From positions 1-64,000 of the forward strand of contig JAMHWD010000013.1 of the NCBI GenBank assembly GCA_035911135.1: 64,000 bases of DNA, read 5' to 3'. Below are positions 16,227-24,464 of this stretch, in pieces. This stretch comes from JAMHWD01 sp035911135. GTDB taxonomy: Bacteria; Pseudomonadota; Alphaproteobacteria; Micavibrionales; Micavibrionaceae. Numbering within the stretch: position 1 is the stretch's first letter; every line of letters begins with the position of its first letter. The position numbers were made by a program, and so were the translations under genes. The notes below the pieces were generated by a model. That model was not told where the DNA came from and ran no database searches. It saw only the letters and a program-made list of their open reading frames with translations.

Positions 16227-17423
16227 TCAGGGTGCGGGCGCCGTATTGGCGGCATTGGGCAGCAAGACCCAGTAACGACCTTTCGATTTCATCACACCGG
16301 CCATATCCTCGGCCCGCAGACCATACCCCCAGAACACGTCCCCGCGCACCGCACCGCGAATAGCGCCGCCCGTATCTTGCGCCATCATCAAGCGGCGTAT
16401 CGGGGCCTCACCTTCCTTGGGCGGCGCAATATCAACCCAAAGCGGCAGCCCATAAGGCAGCAAAGCGCGGTCAATCGCCAGCGAGCGTTCCGGCGTTAAA
16501 GACACGCCCTCCCCGCCCACCGGGCCATCTTCCTTGGACAGTTCCTGAAAAAACACATAAGAGGCATTTTTATTCATCACCGCATCGGCCTGATCCGGAT
16601 GCGCGGCCAGCCATTCCCGAATGGTTTGCATGGAAACTGTTTCCTTGGTGAGATCGCCCCGCGCGATCAATTCCTTGCCAATCGCAAAATAGGGGTGGCC
16701 GTTCTGCCCGGCATAGCCCACGCGCATGAAATCGCCGCCATCCAGATCGACACGGCCGGAGCCTTGAATATGCAGGAAAAATACATCCACCGCATTATCG
16801 GCCCAGACAAGAACCTTATCGCCATGCGGCCAATCACCGGCCTCAATTTTGCCGCGGTCTTCATAAGGTTTCAAATTGCCCGCTGTTACGCGGCCCGCAA
16901 TACGCTGCCCTTTTAATTCTTCACGAAATTCACCCAGATCCACCATCACCAGATCATCCGGCCTTGCATAGATGGGATATTTATATTGATCCGTTTTAAT
17001 GCGCGAGCCCTTCAGCGCGGCCTCGTAATACCCGGTGAAAAGCCCTTCTGCTTTATCGCCATCCATGACCAGATGCGGGATAAAATGACCCAGCAAGAAC
17101 TGGCGCACCGTCAGCGTGGTTTTACCCGCGAGGCTCTGCCAGATTTTGCATTTCTCCTGCCAGAGGCCATAAGTCCCCGCCTGCTCAAGTGGTCCGAATT
17201 TCTTGTCCGGCGCATTTTTCAGGATGCGCGCGCAGGATTTATCCAGCGCCGGGGCAATCAGCGATATATCATCCTCTTCCCAGCCGGGAAGATCATCATA
17301 GGAAGCCGGGGCCAAAACCAGATTGACTTTTTCTTCTTCTGCCACTGGCGCAGCTGTGGGGGCCTCAGCTTCGCAGGCCGCCAGCAAAGCCCCGCAGACA
17401 AACATCAAAACGTAACGGCGCAT
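16227..17423 (-). CDS. mltA: Membrane-bound lytic murein transglycosylase A
   Basis: The 398-residue lipoprotein begins RRYVLMFVCGALLAACEAE, with a lipobox LAAC near residue 17. The MltA body has GLFTGYYEAALKGS, FFLHIQGSGRVDLDGG and GLPLWVDIAPP, then the 3D domain with MMAQDTGGAIRGAVRGDVFWG, which carries the catalytic aspartate. It cleaves murein glycan strands to 1,6-anhydro ends, anchored in the outer membrane. The ATG shares an A with the TGA of the Tim44-like gene, so the two are translationally coupled. Confidence 0.93.
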   Translation of the reverse strand: MRRYVLMFVCGALLAACEAEAPTAAPVAEEEKVNLVLAPASYDDLPGWEEDDISLIAPALDKSCARILKNAPDKKFGPLEQAGTYGLWQEKCKIWQSLAGKTTLTVRQFLLGHFIPHLVMDGDKAEGLFTGYYEAALKGSRIKTDQYKYPIYARPDDLVMVDLGEFREELKGQRIAGRVTAGNLKPYEDRGKIEAGDWPHGDKVLVWADNAVDVFFLHIQGSGRVDLDGGDFMRVGYAGQNGHPYFAIGKELIARGDLTKETVSMQTIREWLAAHPDQADAVMNKNASYVFFQELSKEDGPVGGEGVSLTPERSLAIDRALLPYGLPLWVDIAPPKEGEAPIRRLMMAQDTGGAIRGAVRGDVFWGYGLRAEDMAGVMKSKGRYWVLLPNAANTAPAP

Positions 17424-18169
17424 CAAACAGGTTTATCGGTATTGGGAATGGTATCGTTATCTTCGGCATCGTCGCTGCGTGTTTCCACCAGCAACCAGCG
17501 CGGATCGCGCGCACCGACATTACGGCTGAAGGTCCAGATATCAACCATTTTGGTGATCCGGTCAGGATTGCCGGACAAGATTGTTCCTTCCGCATCGCGC
17601 ACAACTTTTGTTTCCTCGGCCTCAAAACGGATGGTAATCATGGCGCTCTTGCCCTCAAGGCCGGCGGCCAGAACATGCGCCTTGCGGATGGCATGAATTT
17701 CAGCGGAGATTTTCTCGCCAGTCTTTTCACGCTCCGTGATCGCCCCTTCAAAGGCGCGGAATACCGGCGGACTTAAAAGTTCGGTCAGCGTATCACGCTC
17801 GCCGCGGCTAAAGGCCTCCACGACCATCACGAATACTTCCTGCGCGGCGGCCATAAATTTATCAATATCGAAATTTTTATCAGCGCGGCTGATTTCAACA
17901 AGGCCGTCCTGCGCGGTTTTGTTATCAATGGCCAGAGCGCCCTGCGCCTTCATGGCCAAGGCCTGTATCCGATCGGCCTGGGATTGCGGGCGGAAATCTG
18001 AAGATGCGCCCGCGGCATCGGCATTTGCACCCGGCGCAGAAATATCCCGCGCGCCATCCAGCGGATTAGGTCTTTCCCGCTCGTCGCCATGCTTGGTCCC
18101 CAGAATACTGCGTAGCCAAAAAATTAATCCTGCCGCTACGACGCCGTAAACAATGATATCGGGTGACAC
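17423..18169 (-). CDS. Tim44-like domain membrane protein
   Basis: The 248-residue protein has an N-terminal transmembrane segment (IIVYGVVAAGLIFWLRSILG), a charged linker (residues 25-75), and a C-terminal Tim44-like domain with AQEVFVMVVEAFSRGERDTL and RFEAEETKVVRDAEGTI, ending VDIWTFSRNVGARDPRWLLVET. Bacterial homologues lie in the same place beside secB and mltA. In other alphaproteobacteria the related TimA is a membrane-tethered protein of unknown role, and mitochondrial Tim44 is its relative. Start is GTG at 18169. Confidence 0.9.
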   Translation of the reverse strand: MSPDIIVYGVVAAGLIFWLRSILGTKHGDERERPNPLDGARDISAPGANADAAGASSDFRPQSQADRIQALAMKAQGALAIDNKTAQDGLVEISRADKNFDIDKFMAAAQEVFVMVVEAFSRGERDTLTELLSPPVFRAFEGAITEREKTGEKISAEIHAIRKAHVLAAGLEGKSAMITIRFEAEETKVVRDAEGTILSGNPDRITKMVDIWTFSRNVGARDPRWLLVETRSDDAEDNDTIPNTDKPV

Positions 18170-18357
18170 GCTTTTTGATCCTTATATTACAAATGCATGA
18201 ATAATACTTACAGCCTGATGATATCACGATCAAAAAGCCTTGTATAACATAGGGCCAATTACCATGTTTCGCAAGGCTTGGCCTTGAAGAAGCGTGTGTT
18301 TTCATGCTAATCAGGAACAGTAATTGCCATTTCAAAGTAAATAAAGAAAAGTCAGCC

Positions 18358-18888
18358 ATGTCCAAAGACAAAACAACCGATAACCAAACCACGCGCAACA
18401 TGCCCGAAGGCGGCAATTTGCCTATTGTTATTCACGCACAATATGTGCGCGACATGTCGTTTGAAAATCCCAACACACCGGAATCGCTGCGCGCGCAGGG
18501 CATGCCGGTTATGGATGTCAATATCGGCATGGATGCCCGCAAGCTGGAGGACGATAAAATCCAGAACATGTACGAAGTGGTTCTGAATGTCCGGGCCATT
18601 GCAAAACGCGGCGAAGACACTGTTTTCATTGCCGAGCTGCAATATGGCACGACTGTATCGCTGAACAATGTCCCTGAAGACCAGCACCACCCGTTATTGC
18701 TGATCGAGATCCCGCGCATGGCATTCCCTTATGCCCGCCAGATTTTAAGCGACATGACCGTACAGGGCGGTTATCCGCCGCTGCTGCTGAACCCCGTTGA
18801 TTTTCAGGCGCTGTATGTTGATCGCTTTAAAAACGAGATTGCGGCCGCGCAGGAAGAAATGAAAAAGCAGGCGGGCAGTGTCAATTAA
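18358..18888 (+). CDS. secB: Protein-export chaperone SecB
   Basis: The 176-residue chaperone starts MSKDKTTDNQ and contains IHAQYVRDMSFENP, a core SecB strand, then VSLNNVPEDQHHPLLLIEIPRMAFPYARQIL and the C-terminal PVDFQALYVDRFKNE. The protein keeps preproteins unfolded and hands them to SecA. The divergent Tim44-like gene starts about 190 bp upstream, so a promoter lies between them. A bidirectional hairpin at 18918-18942 follows. Confidence 0.96.
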   Translation: MSKDKTTDNQTTRNMPEGGNLPIVIHAQYVRDMSFENPNTPESLRAQGMPVMDVNIGMDARKLEDDKIQNMYEVVLNVRAIAKRGEDTVFIAELQYGTTVSLNNVPEDQHHPLLLIEIPRMAFPYARQILSDMTVQGGYPPLLLNPVDFQALYVDRFKNEIAAAQEEMKKQAGSVN

Positions 18889-18915
18889 GCCCCAAAGCCC
18901 CGCATTGAAATTTGA

Positions 18916-19599
18916 TCAACCCGCTTTCCAGAGCGGGTTTTTCAGTTTTCCGAGCATGTCCTCATGCGCGGCCAGTTCATCTGATGTGGGTGCGAATTGG
19001 CGTGGCTCGCGTGTGGGGCGCTCTCCAGCACCGGCCTTGGGGCCGGATGCGGATTTAGTCGTCTGCGTCAGCAAGCCCAAGCCATGTTGTCTTCCCCCGG
19101 ATAATTCGAGATAAACCTCGGCCAGCAATTCGGAATCCAATAGCGCGCCGTGATAATGGCGGTTGGAATTATCAATGCCAAAACGCTTGCACAATGCATC
19201 CAGCGAAGCCGGCGCGCCCGGAAATTTTCGCCGGGCCAGCTCTAGCGTATCCAGCACGCGGGAGGGCGGAATGGATTCATGGCCAACCTGCTTTAATTCC
19301 CAATTGATAAAACGCATATCAAAGGACGCATTATGAATGACCAGACGCGCATCGCCGATGAAATCAATGAAATCGGAATAGACCTGCGCGAAGACGGGTT
19401 TGTCCTTTAAAAATTCATCTGTGATGCCGTGTATGGCCGTGGCCTCGGCAGGGACGGCGCGTTCGGGGTTGATATAAAGCTGAAGCGTCTTGCCGGTAGG
19501 CAAGTGATTAAGCAATTCCACCGCGCCAATCTCGATAATCCTGTGGCCATCTTCGGGATCAAAACCCGTTGTCTCGGTATCCAGAACAATCTCGCGCAT
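18916..19599 (-). CDS. dnaQ: DNA polymerase III epsilon subunit (proofreading exonuclease)
   Basis: The 227-residue protein shows the DEDDh exonuclease motifs: ExoI VLDTETTGFDPEDGHRIIEI, ExoII HNASFDMRFINWELKQ, and ExoIII HYHGALLDSELLAEVYLEL, which contains the catalytic His. It removes mismatched bases at the replication fork within the polymerase III core. The gene starts one base after the stop of the amidotransferase gene, in a minus-strand run with coaE, aroE and maf. The C-terminus shares bases with a terminator hairpin. Confidence 0.94.
   Translation of the reverse strand: MREIVLDTETTGFDPEDGHRIIEIGAVELLNHLPTGKTLQLYINPERAVPAEATAIHGITDEFLKDKPVFAQVYSDFIDFIGDARLVIHNASFDMRFINWELKQVGHESIPPSRVLDTLELARRKFPGAPASLDALCKRFGIDNSNRHYHGALLDSELLAEVYLELSGGRQHGLGLLTQTTKSASGPKAGAGERPTREPRQFAPTSDELAAHEDMLGKLKNPLWKAG
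18918..18942 (+). terminator. Rho-independent terminator after secB
   Basis: AACCCGCT at 18918-18925 pairs with AGCGGGTT at 18932-18939 across a six-base loop, followed by a short T-tract. It lies downstream of the secB stop (18888). It also overlaps the last codons of the convergent dnaQ gene, so the same bases encode the dnaQ C-terminus and terminate secB transcription. Confidence 0.7.
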
Positions 19600-20319
19600 C
19601 TAACGCCCTACTCCTTCAATTTCATCAATCCAGCCATGTAAAAAGGCCCGCGCCTTGTCTTTCAGCGGCCCTGCATATTCACGCGTTTGCTCGCGGAAAG
19701 TTTGCAGATCCACCGAAGCATTCTTGCCCGTCAAATGCCCCACGAACAAAATCATCCATTCCTGCAACTGGCGATCGGTGACTTCCGGGTGGCATTGAAA
19801 CCCGTATGAATTGCCGAATTTAAAAACCTGATTTTCATACTGATCGGTTGAGGCGATCAGCTTTGCCCCCTGAGGCAGGTCAAATGTATCGCTGTGCCAG
19901 TGAATAAGGGGCGTATCGGTGAAGAAATTTTTGGTGATATCATCTTGCACAAAGCTCAAGGATTTCCAGCCGACCTCGCGCCCCTGATGGCCCAGATAGA
20001 CTTCCGCGCCCAGCGCCTTGGCCATGAGCTGGGACCCCAGACACGCACCAAAACAGGGCTTGTTATTGGCGATACGCTTTTCAAGCACCTTGATTTCTGT
20101 TTGCAGGAAGGGGAACAAATCGGCCAGATAAACGCCCAAGGGGCCGCCCAGAACAAAGAGCAGATCCGCATTTACGGCAAAGTCGAAATCAATGTGATCT
20201 TTGGGGGTGTCGATATAGATGATCTCATAACCGCGCACGCGCAAGACCTGCTCGAAGGAGCCAAGATGTTCCTGCGCGATATGCCTAAAAGCGACGGCCT
20301 TTTTCGTGAGTTCTACCAT
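19600..20319 (-). CDS. Class I glutamine amidotransferase-like protein
   Basis: The 239-residue protein has FVLGGPLGVY, a nucleophile elbow CFGACLGSQLMAKALGAEV with catalytic cysteine, and the FQCHPEVTDRQ histidine-glutamate pair. These form the Cys-His-Glu triad of a GATase1 domain, similar to stand-alone GMP synthase-like amidotransferases that release ammonia from glutamine. The acceptor substrate is unknown. It overlaps the 3' end of coaE by 35 bases, and AGGA lies 6 bp before its ATG, so it sits inside the coaE-dnaQ operon. Confidence 0.87.
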   Translation of the reverse strand: MVELTKKAVAFRHIAQEHLGSFEQVLRVRGYEIIYIDTPKDHIDFDFAVNADLLFVLGGPLGVYLADLFPFLQTEIKVLEKRIANNKPCFGACLGSQLMAKALGAEVYLGHQGREVGWKSLSFVQDDITKNFFTDTPLIHWHSDTFDLPQGAKLIASTDQYENQVFKFGNSYGFQCHPEVTDRQLQEWMILFVGHLTGKNASVDLQTFREQTREYAGPLKDKARAFLHGWIDEIEGVGR

Positions 20320-20959
20320 GTGTTTCCTGCGCCCTGCCTTGGATGTCCCGCAATATTTTTTTAACAGCCGCCATTGTCACGGCGCGCCCCAGACCTGTCG
20401 GGATCACGTAATCACTCATAGCGCATTTTTCGGCGCTGGGCATCTGTTTTTCAAGAATGGCGTGAAACTTTTCCTCGGTCATGCCCGGGCGGGCCAGAAC
20501 CCGTGCGCGCTGGATATCGTACGGCGCATCGACGCAAATTGTAACATCCACAAACTGATGCGAATCCGTCTCGAACAAAAGCGGAATATCCAGCAAAACA
20601 ATATCCTTGCCCATGCGGTGCATGGCCCCAATGAACCGCGCCTGATCTTCCCGCACCAGCGGATGCAAGATGGATTCCAGCTTCAGGCGTTTTTCCTCAT
20701 CCGCAAATACAAGGCGGCCCAGCGCCGAACGATCAAACCGCGCCTTTTTCTGGCCACGCTTTTTCTCGATGATATAAATCTCCGGGAATTCGTAATGCGG
20801 AAATGCGGCGGCAATCGCAAAATATCCCGCCCCGCCCGGCGCCATCGCCGCATGAACGGCGGCATCGGAATCATGAACCGGCACGCCCAAGGATTCAAAC
20901 ATGGCCGACACCGATGATTTGCCCATCCCGATCGAACCTGTCAGGCCAAGGATCATCAT
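20285..20959 (-). CDS. coaE: Dephospho-CoA kinase
   Basis: The 224-residue protein has the P-loop GLTGSIGMGKSSV and VHDSDAAVH, the characteristic DxD motif, then HPLVREDQARF and DIPLLFETDSHQ, followed by RARVLARPGMTEEKF. It adds the 3' phosphate to dephospho-CoA as the last step of coenzyme A synthesis. Its start overlaps the aroE stop by four bases (ATGA type), so aroE and coaE are coupled. Confidence 0.96.
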   Translation of the reverse strand: MMILGLTGSIGMGKSSVSAMFESLGVPVHDSDAAVHAAMAPGGAGYFAIAAAFPHYEFPEIYIIEKKRGQKKARFDRSALGRLVFADEEKRLKLESILHPLVREDQARFIGAMHRMGKDIVLLDIPLLFETDSHQFVDVTICVDAPYDIQRARVLARPGMTEEKFHAILEKQMPSAEKCAMSDYVIPTGLGRAVTMAAVKKILRDIQGRAQETHGRTHEKGRRF

Positions 20960-21786
20960 ACCAGCACCAGATCTTCCAGCGCCGGGGTGACCAGCGGCAT
21001 AATATCAAACCATGCCTCGAAAGCAGGGCGCGCCTGATGCAGCAGCATCCCAATCCCGGTCAAAACGCGCAAGTCATGATCCCGCGCCGCGCGCAGCAAA
21101 TCCGTATAAAGCGGCGCATAGACAATATCATGCACCAGCGCATCCGGATGGGTGGAAGATAGATCAATCTCCAGCGCGTCCTTGCCGATCATCCCCAGCG
21201 CGGTTGTATTGGCCAGAAAATTAATCTCCGGCAAAACAGATTCTTTTTGGTCCCATGGCAGGGCCTCGATGAGGCCGGGGGCGAAATCGCAAAGCTCCTG
21301 CGCTTTTTCAAGCGTACGATTGGCGATATATATTTTGGGCACGCCCGCACGGATTAACCCATACACAGCCGCCCGCGCCGCGCCGCCCGCCCCCAGCACC
21401 AGCGCCGGCCCGTTTTCCAAGCCCCAAGAGAGGCCCATATTGCGCTCGGCGCTGCGGATATTCTCGATAAAACCGAATACATCGGTGTTGCGCCCTTCCA
21501 GCCTGCCATTCTCGATCACAACCGTATTCACCGCGCCAACGGCAAGCGCCGTATCATCCAGAGTATCGCAATATTCCATGATGGCCTGTTTATGGGGAAC
21601 GGTCACATTAAACCCGGCAAAACCCTGCGCGATCAGATCATCAATCCCGGATTTCAGATTTTCCGGCGCGATATCAATGGCCTCATACGTGCCTTTGCAA
21701 AAATAGGTCTTGATCCAATAGCCATGGATCAGCGGCGATTTGGAATGAGAAATCGGATGGCCGATAACGCCGGTTTTGATGGTCAT
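20956..21786 (-). CDS. aroE: Shikimate dehydrogenase (NADP+)
   Basis: The 276-residue protein has HPISHSKSPLIHGYWI for shikimate binding, GFNVTVPHKQAIMEYCD with the catalytic lysine, and GRNTDVFGF. The NADP-binding GLENGPALVLGAGGAARAAV segment follows, and ALGMIGKDALEIDLS lies towards the C-terminus. It reduces 3-dehydroshikimate in aromatic amino acid synthesis. The upstream maf stop overlaps its start by four bases, as expected for the alphaproteobacterial maf-aroE-coaE-dnaQ series. Confidence 0.96.
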   Translation of the reverse strand: MTIKTGVIGHPISHSKSPLIHGYWIKTYFCKGTYEAIDIAPENLKSGIDDLIAQGFAGFNVTVPHKQAIMEYCDTLDDTALAVGAVNTVVIENGRLEGRNTDVFGFIENIRSAERNMGLSWGLENGPALVLGAGGAARAAVYGLIRAGVPKIYIANRTLEKAQELCDFAPGLIEALPWDQKESVLPEINFLANTTALGMIGKDALEIDLSSTHPDALVHDIVYAPLYTDLLRAARDHDLRVLTGIGMLLHQARPAFEAWFDIMPLVTPALEDLVLV

Positions 21787-22397
21787 GATTTTGGGCCCGC
21801 AGGTTTAATGCCGTGATAATCGCCAAGATAACATAGCAGCGGCAAAAGCGGGAGGCCCAGTATCGTGAAATGATCGCCTTTTATATCCGAAAACAGCCAG
21901 CTTCCGGCGCGCTCCAGCGCATAACCGCCCGCGCAATTGATCAGATCATCCCCGGCAGCCGCGGCATATTCACGCAGGAAATCATCATGGATATCGCGCA
22001 TGGTCAATATCGCCTCGGCCCGCCCCTGCCAGAGCACCAGCCCGGCATGGGCCACGCAAACGGCGGATATCAGTTTATGATCCTTGCCGGACATGGATTT
22101 GAGGCGGGAGAGCGCCTCTGCTTTGCTGGCGGCCTTGGAAAAAGCCGCCCCGTCAAACACCGCCACCTGATCCGAACCGATCACCAGCGCATCCGGGTGG
22201 GTGGCCGCGACATGCAGCGCCTTGGCCCGCGCCAGCGCGGCCGCGGCCTTTTCCGGGGCATCCTTATGCGCCGCCATCAGCGGTTCTTCGTCAATACTGG
22301 CCGGGATCACGGTAAATTCCAGCCCGGCTTCCAGCAGCATCTGCCGCCGCGCGGCGGAGCCAGAAGCCAGTATCAGTGAGGGGGCAGGGTCGTTCAT
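21783..22397 (-). CDS. maf: Maf-like nucleotide pyrophosphatase
   Basis: The protein has about 204 residues from the ATG at 22397. It carries the Maf signature ILASGSAARRQMLLEAGLEFTV near the N-terminus, with DALVIGSDQVAVFDGAAFSKA in the middle and CAGGYALERAGSWLFSDIKGD later. These proteins hydrolyse non-canonical or modified nucleoside triphosphates to monophosphates. A longer frame continues upstream but would include the promoter of the exported-protein gene, so the ATG at 22397 is used. Confidence 0.9.
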   Translation of the reverse strand: MNDPAPSLILASGSAARRQMLLEAGLEFTVIPASIDEEPLMAAHKDAPEKAAAALARAKALHVAATHPDALVIGSDQVAVFDGAAFSKAASKAEALSRLKSMSGKDHKLISAVCVAHAGLVLWQGRAEAILTMRDIHDDFLREYAAAAGDDLINCAGGYALERAGSWLFSDIKGDHFTILGLPLLPLLCYLGDYHGIKPAGPKS

Positions 22398-22421
22398 ACC
22401 CCTAGAATACCCATGAACGGC

Positions 22422-22703
22422 GCGGGGTTTAAGCAAAATTTGACTTAAAGGGCATTTCACGCTTATAAGAATTGCCATAATGTACATAAGAGATATTTCA
22501 CATGACCCGTCATAGTTTTAAAAACACAGCAGCCGGCGCATTAATGGGCGTTGCCGCGATTTTCGCACCGATAGCCGCCACAGCGCAGGATGCCAATAAT
22601 CCACCGGCCAAAACCATGACTTCAGATGATTACCCCGCCGCCACACATGATGAGGCCAAGGCTGCATCGGTTGGGCAGATTGTTTTGCATTTTGGGGAAG
22701 GTT
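22422..22703. repeat. Direct repeat, copy 1 (promoter plus leader of exported gene)
   Basis: About 282 bp match 23335-23616 at a fixed distance of 913 bp, with only scattered substitutions. The repeat covers the promoter, 5' leader, ATG and first 70 codons of the exported protein. It ends abruptly at GGGGAAGG in the GEGF codons, after which the two genes diverge. This is a recent segmental duplication. Confidence 0.9.
22440..22469 (+). promoter_or_regulatory. Sigma70-type promoter of exported paralogue 1
   Basis: TTGACT at 22440-22445 and TTATAA at 22463-22468 are separated by 17 bp. The start codon is 33 bp downstream of the -10 box. The motif is duplicated almost exactly before the second paralogue, and a related pair precedes the third. 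Confidence 0.72.
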
Positions 22704-22936
22704 TTCCTGAGATGGCCGTTCGTACATTGGTCAGGCTTTTGAATGAAAACGGATATGCTAGGGTGACCGCATTTTCTGCCGGCCCGCAAAATGAGCTCAC
22801 CCTGTGTATGAAGGGGAAATGCCTGAACAAAAATTTTGATTTTGAGACATCGGATCTACTGCTGGGAATTGTAAATGAATATGGCGCCGACCTAAGAGAA
22901 CAGATTGCGCCTCTTCCTGAGAATAACAATTCCTAA
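22502..22936 (+). CDS. Small exported protein, Cys-pair paralogue 1
   Basis: The 144-residue protein has a signal peptide (TRHSFKNTAAGALMGVAAIF, cleavage predicted after ATA at residue 28). A leader region PAATHDEAKAAS is shared by three paralogues and is followed by GQIVLHFGEGF. Then comes a variable part ending in LTLCMKGKCLNKNFDF, which holds two cysteines spaced C-x4-C. No known family is recognised. The conserved cysteines suggest a disulfide in the periplasm or outside the cell. It has its own promoter and is not in an operon. Confidence 0.75.
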   Translation: MTRHSFKNTAAGALMGVAAIFAPIAATAQDANNPPAKTMTSDDYPAATHDEAKAASVGQIVLHFGEGFPEMAVRTLVRLLNENGYARVTAFSAGPQNELTLCMKGKCLNKNFDFETSDLLLGIVNEYGADLREQIAPLPENNNS

Positions 22937-23293
22937 TTAACTCCAACCCGATGCGTCAAATCCAGCGTTGGCGCTTTTTTCAGGTGAACCAGCGTTTTCA
23001 TGAGCCGTAATTGCCAACTGGCTTTCGTTATGGCCGCTTCTATATAGCTCAAGCAATATTTCTTCTCGCACAGCTTCTGTTAGATTGCTCCTTAGCTTCT
23101 TTAATTTGAAGATCAATCTCCGCAATGCGCTGGTTCATGTCGTCGATCATTTTCTGCATCATGGTGATGTAGAGCATGTCGATGCCGCGGTCTTTTTTGT
23201 CGTCCTTCTTGCCCGTGACCGCGCCCATGAATTTCCCGGCCAAGGCCGAGACGCGCGCGAGGCTGGAGCCGACAGGCCCGGCCATGCCGTCCT
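22937..23293 (-). pseudogene. Truncated, frameshifted copy of the coiled-coil protein gene at 24465-25454
   Basis: Bases 23114-23294 match 25004-25184 almost exactly. They encode MAGPVGSSLARVSALAGKFM and the coiled-coil part MIDDMNQRIAEIDLQ. The first 93 or so residues of the full gene are missing. After the shared part the frame shifts near AKEQSN/SNLTEA, and the other frame runs on to GFDASGWS before stopping at 22937. The breakpoint sits next to the direct repeat, so the loss is a by-product of the same rearrangement. A short peptide from the internal ATG cannot be excluded. Confidence 0.75.
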
Positions 23294-23334
23294 GAGATTT
23301 TCAGCGCTGGACTGCCGCAAAATACTGATTTTAT

Positions 23335-23616
23335 GCGGGTTTTAAGCAAAATTTGACTTAAAGGGCATTTCGCGCTTATAACCATTGCCATAATATACAT
23401 AAGAGATATTTCACATGACCCGTCATAGTTTTAAAAACACAGCAGCCGGCGCATTAATGGGCGTTGCCGCGATTTTCGCGCCGATAGCCGCCACCGCGCA
23501 GGATGCCAATAATCCACCGGCCAAAACCATGACTTCAGATGATTACCCCGCCGCCACACATGATGAGGCCAAGGCCGCATCGGTTGGACAAATTGTTCTG
23601 CATTACGGGGAAGGAT
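23335..23616. repeat. Direct repeat, copy 2
   Basis: This is the second copy of the 282-bp unit, offset 913 bp from copy 1. It begins with GCGGG and the TTTAAGCAAAATTTGACT promoter context and ends in the same GEGF codons. A third, more diverged copy of the leader part occurs at 24034-24235. The upstream edge of copy 2 lies about 40 bp beyond the breakpoint of the truncated coiled-coil gene. Confidence 0.9.
23353..23382 (+). promoter_or_regulatory. Sigma70-type promoter of exported paralogue 2
   Basis: TTGACT at 23353-23358 and TTATAA at 23376-23381, 17 bp apart. It is identical in layout to the promoter of paralogue 1 because the whole unit is duplicated. Confidence 0.72.
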
Positions 23617-23864
23617 TTGATCCTGGGTTTGTGCGTGCGGCTATTAATGTTTTAAAAGAGCATGAAGGCTACCGTAATGTAACTGCCTTTTCAGGAGCCG
23701 AGGTTCCGGAGCACGTAGTACTTTGCGTTGGCGGAGCCTGTTATGACCATCTTTTTTCAATCGGCGATCTAGGTTTTGCGGCTCTATTATTAGAGCAAGA
23801 CAAAGATGCTCAGGCTATGCGATCCACAGCTCCTCTTCAAACAACTTCACCAACAATAAATTAA
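23415..23864 (+). CDS. Small exported protein, Cys-pair paralogue 2
   Basis: The 149-residue protein has the same signal peptide and leader as paralogue 1, nearly identical for about 70 residues up to GQIVLHYGEGF. The rest has diverged: GFVRAAINVLKEHEGYRNVT and then VVLCVGGACYDHLFS, which keeps the C-x4-C pair but loses the KNF that follows in paralogues 1 and 3. The function is unknown. The pattern of a conserved leader with a replaced tail suggests recombination between family members or fast divergence of the exported part. Confidence 0.75.
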   Translation: MTRHSFKNTAAGALMGVAAIFAPIAATAQDANNPPAKTMTSDDYPAATHDEAKAASVGQIVLHYGEGFDPGFVRAAINVLKEHEGYRNVTAFSGAEVPEHVVLCVGGACYDHLFSIGDLGFAALLLEQDKDAQAMRSTAPLQTTSPTIN

Positions 23865-23968
23865 GATTTTTGAGAAAATACTACTGCGTTTACTTTTGCA
23901 GTCTCTTGATCTGCTGATGCCCCCAAAGCCAATTCTCCAACGCCTTAATAAGGGCGAATGCATAAAAA

Positions 23969-23997
23969 TTGACTTTTCCCGCCCAAGCGCGTATAAA
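23969..23997 (+). promoter_or_regulatory. Sigma70-type promoter of exported paralogue 3
   Basis: TTGACT at 23969-23974 and TATAAA at 23992-23997 with a 17-bp spacer form a near-consensus promoter. The spacer differs from copies 1 and 2, which shows the promoter elements were kept while the rest drifted. Confidence 0.75.
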
Positions 23998-24033
23998 TAA
24001 CGCCATTACAAACACTTATAAGGATTACTTCCC

Positions 24034-24459
24034 ATGGCCGGTCACGGTTTCAAAAGCACAGTAGCAGGCGCATTAATGGGCGTTGCCGCGATTTTCGCGC
24101 CGCTGGCCGCAACCGCGCAGGAGACGATTGTGCCGACAGCCATTCCATCCGCCCCCGAAAGCTATGCCGCCGCCACACATGATGAGGCCAAGGCCGCATC
24201 AACAGGGCAGATTATTCTTCACATCGGCGAGGGATTCCCAATCAACGCAGCGCTTGGTGTAAAATCTGCCTTAAATACAATCGGCTACCCCCAAGTTGAA
24301 ATCATGGTCGGTGGCGAGCCATCAGAACTCACTCTTTGTTTAGATGGCAAATGTTTAAACAAGAACTTCCCCTTTGGAGAAGAATCATTTGTTATTAGCA
24401 TTGTCGAAGAGTTTGGGTCTCATTTGAAAAATCGAGAAACTGCTCAACTAAGCATGTAA
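24034..24459 (+). CDS. Small exported protein, Cys-pair paralogue 3
   Basis: The 141-residue protein starts AGHGFKSTVAGALMGVAAIF, a more diverged version of the shared signal peptide. It keeps the SYAAATHDEAKAAS leader and GQIILHIGEGF. The variable part is closer to paralogue 1, ending LTLCLDGKCLNKNFPF with both cysteines. This makes it the probable older member and paralogue 2 the most changed. The family is unknown, and its own promoter suggests independent expression. It converges with the coiled-coil gene. Confidence 0.75.
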   Translation: MAGHGFKSTVAGALMGVAAIFAPLAATAQETIVPTAIPSAPESYAAATHDEAKAASTGQIILHIGEGFPINAALGVKSALNTIGYPQVEIMVGGEPSELTLCLDGKCLNKNFPFGEESFVISIVEEFGSHLKNRETAQLSM

Positions 24460-24464
24460 TGCTT

